NCBI RefSeq assembly: GCF_004329715.1
Contig: NZ_JXSY01000013.1
Location: 142,861 to 206,860, forward strand
From: Bowmanella sp. JS7-9
GTDB lineage: Bacteria; Pseudomonadota; Gammaproteobacteria; Enterobacterales; Alteromonadaceae
Length of the DNA stretch: 64,000 bases
Reading direction: 5' to 3'
The notes beneath the pieces were generated by a model that was not told the DNA's origin, made no database searches, and saw only the letters and a program-made list of their open reading frames with translations. Numbering within the stretch: position 1 is the stretch's first letter; every line of letters begins with the position of its first letter. The translations under genes were made by a program, and so were the position numbers. Shown here in pieces: positions 58,601 through 64,000 of the stretch.

Positions 58601-58871
58601 CCATGGTCGGCAGAATGGCATCCGGACGCTCTTTCTCGATAATTTTCTTGACCACTTCCCAGTGAATCGGCTCGATGTAAGTCGCATCAGCCATCTCCGG
58701 GTCAGTCATAATGGTGGCCGGATTGGAGTTAACCAGAATGACGCGGAAACCTTCTTCGCGCAGCGCTTTACACGCCTGAGCACCTGAATAGTCAAACTCA
58801 CAGGCCTGGCCAATCACAATCGGACCGGCGCCTAAAATCAGGATGCTTTTTATGTCGGTACGTTTTGGCAT
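55650..58871 (-). CDS. carB: Carbamoyl-phosphate synthase large subunit
   Basis: This 1073-aa protein has the two homologous ATP-grasp halves: [20 protein letters not shown] in the first and [20 protein letters not shown] in the second. A C-terminal MGS-like allosteric domain follows. It makes carbamoyl phosphate for arginine and pyrimidine synthesis using ammonia from CarA. It starts 7 bp after carA and overlaps greA. Confidence 0.98.
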   Translation of the reverse strand: MPKRTDIKSILILGAGPIVIGQACEFDYSGAQACKALREEGFRVILVNSNPATIMTDPEMADATYIEPIHWEVVKKIIEKERPDAILPTMGGQTALNCALDLNKYGVLQEFGVEMIGATADAIDKAEDRERFDKAMKSIGLECPRAEIAHTMEQAFDVVSRIGYPCIIRPSFTMGGTGGGIAYNKDEFEEICRRGLDLSPTNELLIDESLIGWKEYEMEVVRDKNDNCIIVCTIENFDPMGVHTGDSITVAPAQTLTDKEFQIMRDAAMAVLREIGVETGGSNVQFGVNPDDGRMVIIEMNPRVSRSSALASKATGFPIAKVAAKLAVGYTLDELANDITGGKTPASFEPAIDYVVTKIPRFNFEKFPGANDRLTTQMKSVGEVMAIGRNQQESMQKALRGLEVGVSGFDPVLDLEHPEAKAILTRELVEPGAERIWYVADAIRFGMSVDEIFALTKIDRWFLVQIEEIVLLEQHIAELGMAGIDADLLRKLKRKGFADARIAALTGVSEADVRDIRRKHGIVPVYKRVDTCAAEFSTDTAYMYSTYDEECEANPTNRNKIMVLGGGPNRIGQGIEFDYCCVHASLALRQDGYETIMVNCNPETVSTDYDTSDRLYFEPVTLEDVLEIVRVEQPIGVIVQYGGQTPLKLARALKAAGVPIIGTSPEAIDRAEDRERFQQMVNKLGLKQPANATVTNIEQAMAEAEEIGFPMVVRPSYVLGGRAMEIVYDINDLKRYLNEAVKVSNDSPVLLDRFLDDAIEVDLDAICDGQQVVIGGIMEHIEQAGVHSGDSACSLPAYSLSKKVQDVMREQVRQMALELGVIGLMNTQFAVKDGEVYLIEVNPRAARTVPFVSKATGVPLAKIAARTMVGQTLAEQKFTEEVIPPYYSVKEVVIPFAKFHGVDPLLGPEMRSTGEVMGVGDTFEEAYAKANLGASAPIPKSGTALLSVRDPDKARLVELAKAMLAKGFKLEATKGTAQVITDAGLTCKVVNKLAEGRPNLMDSIKNGEYSYIINTTEGRQAITDSVYIRKAALLNKVTYTTTMNAAFATINAHHADDRARVTSVQALHKRVNS

Positions 58872-58878
58872 GGCTCGC

Positions 58879-60009
58879 TTACCCCTTAGCCGCTTTAATC
58901 AGATCGATGAAATGGTCAAACAATGGCGCTGCATCGCGCGGGCCTGGGCTGGCTTCCGGGTGCCCCTGGAAACTAAACGCTGGTTTGTCGGTACGATGAA
59001 TGCCTTGCAGGGATTGGTCGAACAATGACACGTGAGTGGCACGCAATGTGTCCGGTAACGTTGCCTCGTCTACCGCAAAACCGTGGTTCTGGCTGGTAAT
59101 CATGACCACGTTACGCTCTAAATCTTTCACCGGGTGGTTAGCACCATGGTGACCAAATTTCATTTTGACTGTCTTGGCACCACTGGCCAGCGCCAGCAAC
59201 TGGTGACCTAAACAGATACCGAATACCGGAATATTGGCATCCAGAATGTCCTGAATTGCCTTGATGGCGTAATCACACGGTGCCGGGTCGCCCGGGCCGT
59301 TACTCAGGAACACACCGTCCGGGTTCATCGCCAGTACGTCGCTGGCAGGTGTTTGTGCCGGTACCACGGTCAGTTTACAACCGCGTTCCACCAGCATGCG
59401 CAAAATATTGTGCTTCGCACCGAAATCGTATGCCACCACATGATACGGCAGATCCTGCACATCTTTACGGTAGCCCTCGCCCAGCGCCCACGTGCTGTCA
59501 GTCCAGGTATAAGGACGCTCACAGGTCACCACTTTCGCCAAATCCATGCCATTGAGGCCCGGGAACGCATTTGCCGCGGCTTGCGCTTTCTCAACATCGA
59601 TATTACCGGCCATTATGCAGCCGTTTTGCGCACCTTTTTCACGCAAAATACGGGTCAGACGACGGGTGTCGATGTCGGCGATGCCAACGATGTTGTGTTC
59701 TTTCAGGTATTCGGAGAGAGTTTGTTCGGCGCGGAAGTTACTGACAATGAGAGGAAGATCTCGGATGACCAGGCCTTTTGCCCAGATTTTGTCAGATTCT
59801 TTGTCTTCGTTGTTGGTGCCGGTATTGCCTATATGTGGGTACGTGAGGGTGATGATTTGTTCTGCGTATGATGGATCGGTGAGAATTTCCTGATAGCCGG
59901 TCATGGATGTGTTAAAAACAACTTCCCCAACCGATATGCCATCAGCGCCTATCGAAGTGCCTTGAAATACGGAGCCATCTTCAAGGACTAAAAGGGCAGA
60001 TTTGGACAA
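58879..60009 (-). CDS. carA: Carbamoyl-phosphate synthase small subunit
   Basis: This 376-aa subunit comprises an N-terminal small-subunit domain and a class I glutamine amidotransferase domain with the nucleophile Cys in [15 protein letters not shown] and the catalytic His/Glu near GHPEASPGP. The start codon is TTG at 60009, preceded by a strong AGGAGG five bases away. An attenuator-like hairpin with a T-run lies in the leader at 60048-60083, suggesting control by premature termination. Confidence 0.96.
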   Translation of the reverse strand: MSKSALLVLEDGSVFQGTSIGADGISVGEVVFNTSMTGYQEILTDPSYAEQIITLTYPHIGNTGTNNEDKESDKIWAKGLVIRDLPLIVSNFRAEQTLSEYLKEHNIVGIADIDTRRLTRILREKGAQNGCIMAGNIDVEKAQAAANAFPGLNGMDLAKVVTCERPYTWTDSTWALGEGYRKDVQDLPYHVVAYDFGAKHNILRMLVERGCKLTVVPAQTPASDVLAMNPDGVFLSNGPGDPAPCDYAIKAIQDILDANIPVFGICLGHQLLALASGAKTVKMKFGHHGANHPVKDLERNVVMITSQNHGFAVDEATLPDTLRATHVSLFDQSLQGIHRTDKPAFSFQGHPEASPGPRDAAPLFDHFIDLIKAAKG

Positions 60010-60047
60010 ACCAACCTCCTGATTCTTAAGGGCTAAATTTTACCTAC

Positions 60048-60083
60048 AAAAAACGGGCGTAAATTATTGATTTACATCCCGTT
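60048..60083 (-). promoter_or_regulatory. Terminator-like hairpin in the carA leader (attenuator candidate)
   Basis: On the minus strand, AACGGG and GTAAAT pair with ATTTAC and CCCGTT around a CAATA loop, followed by TTTTTT, 40-75 bp before the carA start. It could be the dapB terminator (165 bp downstream of dapB). But the gap left between it and carA is too short for a normal promoter, so carA transcription probably runs through it. Confidence 0.65.
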
Positions 60084-60246
60084 TACAGCTTGTAGCGACG
60101 AATTTTAACTTGCTTTTTCAACCTAAAGGCAAATTCTGCATAGTCTATAGCAGCTTACGTTTTACGTCCACCCAGATTTGCAAAAATAGTAAAAAATCCT
60201 GCTTTAGCACGAATATTCTGTGCAAGGCTCAGAAATCCCTATTTAA

Positions 60247-61047
60247 TCAGGCCAGACCTAACACATTTTGCATGTTATAACGCCCTGCCTGACGAGATGC
60301 TAACCACAGTGCAGCCCTTACTGCGCCTTTTGCGAAGGTTAAACGACTGGAGGCTTTATGGGTTAATTCCAGCCTTTCACCGATATCTGCGAACAGAACC
60401 GTATGATCGCCAACAATATCGCCGCCACGCACGGTAGCAAAGCCCAGTGATTGCTGTTTGCGCTCACCGGTTTCACCTTCACGGCCATACACGGCGCACT
60501 GTGCTAAATCCCACCCCAGCTCATCTGCAATCTCATGGCCAATGGCCAGCGCGGTACCAGATGGTGCATCTTTTTTATGTCGATGGTGGCCTTCGATGAT
60601 TTCGATATCGGCACTGTTACCCATCACCGCTGCCGCCTGACGCACCAGATTAAATAACAGGTTCACACCCACACTGTAGTTAGCCGCAAATACCACCGGA
60701 ATCACCCGCGCGGCCTGGTCGATACTCTCCAGTTGCGACGCACTTAACCCCGTGGTGCCAATCACAATCGGTTTTTTATGGCGCAGACACCAGGCTAGAT
60801 TGGTCTCCAGCGCCGCTGGCAGGGTGAAATCGATCATAATGTCGACCTCGTTGGCAATCTCATCCGGGTTACCGCTAATAGCTATGCCCTTCTTGCCGAT
60901 GCCAGCCAGTTCGCCTACATCCATGCCAACAAAGGGTGAGTCTGCACGCACAAGCGCCGCACCCAGACTAACCGCAGGGTTATCATCGATGGCTTCGATC
61001 AGCACCCGTCCCATGCGCCCATTGGCGCCAAAAATTCCAAGTTTCAT
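60247..61047 (-). CDS. dapB: 4-hydroxy-tetrahydrodipicolinate reductase
   Basis: Start set at ATG 61047 (266 aa), where MKLGIFGANGRMGR gives the Rossmann motif at the expected distance; the frame is open upstream to 61074. It has EGHHRHKKDAPSGTA with the catalytic His and Lys, and acts in the diaminopimelate/lysine pathway. The dapB-carA-carB order is usual in gammaproteobacteria. No strong ribosome-binding site is seen. Confidence 0.95.
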   Translation of the reverse strand: MKLGIFGANGRMGRVLIEAIDDNPAVSLGAALVRADSPFVGMDVGELAGIGKKGIAISGNPDEIANEVDIMIDFTLPAALETNLAWCLRHKKPIVIGTTGLSASQLESIDQAARVIPVVFAANYSVGVNLLFNLVRQAAAVMGNSADIEIIEGHHRHKKDAPSGTALAIGHEIADELGWDLAQCAVYGREGETGERKQQSLGFATVRGGDIVGDHTVLFADIGERLELTHKASSRLTFAKGAVRAALWLASRQAGRYNMQNVLGLA

Positions 61048-61120
61048 AGGCAATAATTTACCGTGAAGAATCAATAACCTGAGTGTGCCAAAAAAGCTGC
61101 AATCGCGCCAATCTTAAGCC

Positions 61121-63148
61121 CTAAAAATGATAGGCAACACTGAAACGCAAGGTGCGCGGTTCAATGGGGTGAAAATGCACATCCTCCACCTCGTTTGCCT
61201 CGTTGACGACGCGCGACGCATAGAAATAATCGATATCATGATCGCGACTGTTCAGTGCATTGAGCACACTCAGATCCAGCGTCCAGCCTTGCTGCCGCCA
61301 GCGAACACCGGCATTGACCACACTCAAGCTGCCCGATTGCACATCGCCCGTCTCGGTCAGCATACGCGGACCTATGTGGCGCAGGCGTACATTGGCCGAT
61401 AGGTTGTCACTGAACTGATATTGTCCGCCTAGCGCGATCACGCGGTCGACCGCCCCGGGAATATGACGTCCGGTTTCGTCGCCCGCCTCAAAGGCTGAAT
61501 GGCTTAGCGCAATTTCTATGTCGGCGCTGAGCTTGTCCCACCAAAAATAACCACTTAGTTCGACGCCATAACGGGTCGACGCCCTGCCCGGTTCGGTGCT
61601 ACCGGCATCACCCACATACAATAATTCTGAGTCGAGCTGCAGTGCCCACAAGGTGGCAGAGAGGTTCATTTTGCGGCTATCAAAATAGCGAATGCCTAAT
61701 TCAGCCGTCTCACCGCGTACCAGCAGATCCACTTTGTCCGCGTCATCGCCACTGATTGGATCGACGCTGATGGTCGCGCCACGGGCATCATTTGAGTGAA
61801 ACGACTGACCGGCATTGATATAGCCTTCCAGTGATGGGGTAAATAAATAACTCAGACCAGCAGACACACTGAGTAATCCGTCACTGGCGTTGCCACTATT
61901 GCGCGCATTGTCGCTATTTACTGTCGCGTCGAGGTAGTCGTAACGCAGTCCGGTGCGAAACGTTGTATTGGCATCCAGCAAAATATCTGACTGATAAAAC
62001 GCCGACCAGGATTGTTCATCGATTTTATCCCGGCGCACCGTGCTTAAGCGGGTTCTTGCCCGTGTATTAAAAAGTCCCACCTCACCAATGTCTTCAGCCT
62101 GCCACACCAGCCCTGCCTGTTGCTGCCAGTCCAGCCCGATGGCCAGTGATGACCAGTGCTTACTCAGCTCGGCACCATAGATATTGCGCTTGTCGGTTTG
62201 TTCAAACTGATCGCCATTAATCGGATCATTGAGGAAATAGGTGAAGTTGGAAAACAGCTGTAAATCGCTGTGCAGCGCATAGGCATTGAGTGTCCAGCGC
62301 CCTAATTGTGCGTTGACCGACAGGCTGTAGCGACTGGCATCACCGCCTAAGGTGTCGTCCAGCGAGCCCAGCGGGTTTAGCGCGCCACTGTCGACCAGAC
62401 GCTGCGGAATTTGATCGGCGGAATGCCATTGATTGTCGTAGGCCATCAAAGTGACACCAATCCGGCCGTCGGTAAGGTCCTGAGAGTAATTCACTAACCC
62501 ATTGAATTTGTGAATATCCTCGCTGATGTCCTGCCATGGCCCGGTATATCGGGTGAGCTCAACACCAGTTAACATGCGCGAGTCTTGCCAGTTTAGCGTG
62601 GTGGCCGCGACGCTGCGCAGGTAGTCATCCTGTCCCAACTCCAGTTTCAGCAAATTGGCGTCCATTCGATCGAGCAGAAAGACATCGGCCGCCCCGGCGG
62701 TGGAGAAATCACCGCCCAGCGCACTGTAGGCGCCTTTGTTGTAGCTGATCTGCCCGACAAACTCCGGCACGATAAAATTTAAATCGCTGTAGCCCTGACC
62801 ATGACCATGACTGCGCATATTGACCGGCATCCCCATCACAGTGGTGCGAAAATCGGTACCGTGATCCAGATTAAACCCGCGTAGAAAATACTGATTGGCT
62901 TTGCCAGAACCGCTGTGCTGGGTGACCACCATGCCAGGCACCAGTTCCAGCATTTCGCCGGTGCGCAGCATCGGCCGGCCATCTATCTCGCCCTGTCCAA
63001 TCACGCCCTGTGAGGCAGCCAGCGCATCACCCGTCATACGCGTACGGTGTCCGTATACGCTGATTTCTTCAAACGTTGGCCCATGCGCCCACACGGGCAG
63101 GCTGCTGACTAACTGGCTGATAACAAAAGGAACAACGACTCGACGCAT
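61121..63148 (-). CDS. TonB-dependent outer-membrane receptor
   Basis: This 675-aa receptor has a signal peptide (MRRVVVPFVISQLVSSLPVW), a plug domain (LRTGEMLELVPGMVVTQHSG, with GKANQYFLRGFNLDHGTDF and MRSHGHGQGYSDLNF), and a beta-barrel ending in LRFSVAYHF with C-terminal Phe. The His-rich HGHGQ loop in the plug hints at metal or metal-complex uptake, but the ligand is not determined. A secreted protein with a His-ended tail is encoded directly upstream on the same strand. Confidence 0.93.
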   Translation of the reverse strand: MRRVVVPFVISQLVSSLPVWAHGPTFEEISVYGHRTRMTGDALAASQGVIGQGEIDGRPMLRTGEMLELVPGMVVTQHSGSGKANQYFLRGFNLDHGTDFRTTVMGMPVNMRSHGHGQGYSDLNFIVPEFVGQISYNKGAYSALGGDFSTAGAADVFLLDRMDANLLKLELGQDDYLRSVAATTLNWQDSRMLTGVELTRYTGPWQDISEDIHKFNGLVNYSQDLTDGRIGVTLMAYDNQWHSADQIPQRLVDSGALNPLGSLDDTLGGDASRYSLSVNAQLGRWTLNAYALHSDLQLFSNFTYFLNDPINGDQFEQTDKRNIYGAELSKHWSSLAIGLDWQQQAGLVWQAEDIGEVGLFNTRARTRLSTVRRDKIDEQSWSAFYQSDILLDANTTFRTGLRYDYLDATVNSDNARNSGNASDGLLSVSAGLSYLFTPSLEGYINAGQSFHSNDARGATISVDPISGDDADKVDLLVRGETAELGIRYFDSRKMNLSATLWALQLDSELLYVGDAGSTEPGRASTRYGVELSGYFWWDKLSADIEIALSHSAFEAGDETGRHIPGAVDRVIALGGQYQFSDNLSANVRLRHIGPRMLTETGDVQSGSLSVVNAGVRWRQQGWTLDLSVLNALNSRDHDIDYFYASRVVNEANEVEDVHFHPIEPRTLRFSVAYHF

Positions 63149-63267
63149 AACACCACTGACCTGACAAAAACGGCCGAGAGTTTACGTGGCAGAGCCAAAG
63201 AGGTACAGGACGCTGGCAGGATTTTCAGGCCATTGGTCGGATTGATCCTGGCGCGCTCCGCACAAAT

Positions 63268-63963
63268 TTACTCGTGGCTATGCGCCTCGTCTGCAGAATA
63301 AAAGCCGTCATGGCCGTGCTCAATAAAACCCTGCCGTACCATTTTGGTCAGAAACGGATCCGAGTGATCATCACCAATATCTGCGTAATCAGTGGTTTGA
63401 AAACTATCTAACCACTGATGGTGGGCAACTACTTGTGACGGGTCAAAACTGACTGTTTGTAACGTCCAGCGCTTGGGCTGCTGCTCACCGATTTGCAGTG
63501 AACGCAGTAGATTCAACTTCGGATGCCACACCAGTGTCACAGGCTGTGCAGCGATTTGTCCGCGAAAGGTTTGCTGTAGCTCGCATCCTGCGCCGCTTTC
63601 ACTGACTAACTGCAACTTACTAAGCAGCGATTGGCTGACCAGCTGGTTGCGATAATCCCAGTCCGTCTCCTTTTTACCATGCACCACCTCACCTGCGGCA
63701 TATTCGATACTGCGCTGGTATTGTTCAAAATGGCGGGTGGGTTGAATCATACCGGGTCGGCTCAAATACCAACTCAGGGTAATGTGCTGAGCCGGATAAC
63801 GCTGTGCCACCCACTTTCCATCGCGTAACAATTGCAATTCGGTGGCGCTCTGCTGACCTTGCTGCAATTGGTAAACTGCGCGCAAATGACTGGCCTGCTG
63901 CTGACACTCTGCCGCCATGGCAAAGTGGCTCAGCAGCAATAAACACATGCTTAAAAATCTCAT
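63268..63963 (-). CDS. Secreted protein of unknown function with His-rich C-terminus
   Basis: The ATG at 63963 follows GGAG six bases upstream; 231 aa. A signal peptide (MRFLSMCLLLLSHFAMAA) is followed by a chain of beta character containing two Cys. The C-terminus is rich in His (EHGHDGFYSADEAHSHE), suggesting metal binding. No family is recognised. It lies 119 bp upstream of the TonB receptor on the same strand and probably belongs to one uptake unit with it. Confidence 0.7.
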   Translation of the reverse strand: MRFLSMCLLLLSHFAMAAECQQQASHLRAVYQLQQGQQSATELQLLRDGKWVAQRYPAQHITLSWYLSRPGMIQPTRHFEQYQRSIEYAAGEVVHGKKETDWDYRNQLVSQSLLSKLQLVSESGAGCELQQTFRGQIAAQPVTLVWHPKLNLLRSLQIGEQQPKRWTLQTVSFDPSQVVAHHQWLDSFQTTDYADIGDDHSDPFLTKMVRQGFIEHGHDGFYSADEAHSHE

Positions 63964-63984
63964 GTAATACTCCAACTAAACGGG

Positions 63985-64000
63985 CGGGTGCAGGCACCCG
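63985..64000. repeat. Inverted repeat at the window edge
   Basis: CGGGTG-CAGG-CACCCG; it lies upstream of the 63268-63963 gene and may belong to a terminator of a gene outside the window. Confidence 0.4.

Noticed and set aside
63149..63267. Cobalamin or other riboswitch before the TonB receptor
   Set aside because: The 119-bp gap lacks the conserved box sequences and folds seen in known riboswitches.

Overview
The window is a densely coded, moderately GC-rich stretch of a gammaproteobacterial chromosome, most likely from the marine order Alteromonadales. This is inferred from the gene content: LiuR-controlled branched-chain amino acid degradation, a yejK/yejL/yejM block, dapB-carA-carB-greA in one direction, TonB receptor genes and several chemoreceptors. 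No rRNA, tRNA, CRISPR array, transposase or integrase was seen.

Layout. 0-7.8 kb: a cut-off DUF962/Mpo1-like gene, an M61 peptidase, an M23 peptidase, an unusual tandem QueD-fold protein, yejK and the divergent yejL-yejM pair, and a ChaN-type lipoprotein. 7.9-12.4 kb: a GH13 alpha-glucosidase with its LacI-type regulator and conspicuous operator-like palindromes, a solute-binding protein and a small outer-membrane barrel. 12.6-18 kb: a valine/isoleucine degradation operon (mmsA, acyl-CoA dehydrogenase, 3-hydroxyisobutyryl-CoA hydrolase, mmsB, SDR). 18.3-22 kb: a response regulator with a long helical tail, a soluble PAS-PAS chemoreceptor and a small lipoprotein. 22.1-30.3 kb: a thiolase divergent from the leucine degradation operon liuR-liuABCDE. 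LiuR-type boxes in front of mmsA and between the thiolase and liuR suggest that one MerR regulator switches all of these genes.

30.3-31.6 kb holds two unknown membrane-protein genes placed exactly after liuE. They are followed by a second, diverged copy of the last 87 bp of liuE, the signature of an acquired insertion. 31.6-39.3 kb is a mixed set: FKBP isomerase, M1 peptidase, membrane protein, DUF1569 protein, Cys-rich lipoprotein, chromate transporter, Asp/Glu racemase, DUF1428 protein and a LysE exporter. 39.3-42.3 kb is a small accessory island with a 3-TM protein, a Ser/Thr protein kinase and an AT-rich SIR2-family gene. It is the best candidate in the window for an undescribed, possibly anti-phage, system.

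42.5-47.2 kb: an RND efflux operon led by a two-cysteine ArsR regulator resembling persulfide sensors (BigR/YgaV type). 47.3-55.1 kb: an RMD1-family protein, a glutaredoxin-MauE fusion, katG, a SPOUT RNA methyltransferase, a 4-TM protein, a transmembrane chemoreceptor and fur. 55.2-61 kb: greA, carB, carA (TTG start, attenuator-like hairpin in its leader) and dapB, all on the minus strand. 61.1-64 kb: a TonB-dependent receptor and the gene upstream of it for a secreted His-ended protein.

Start codons were chosen from ribosome-binding sites and family length. No database search was possible; functional calls rest on recognised motifs.
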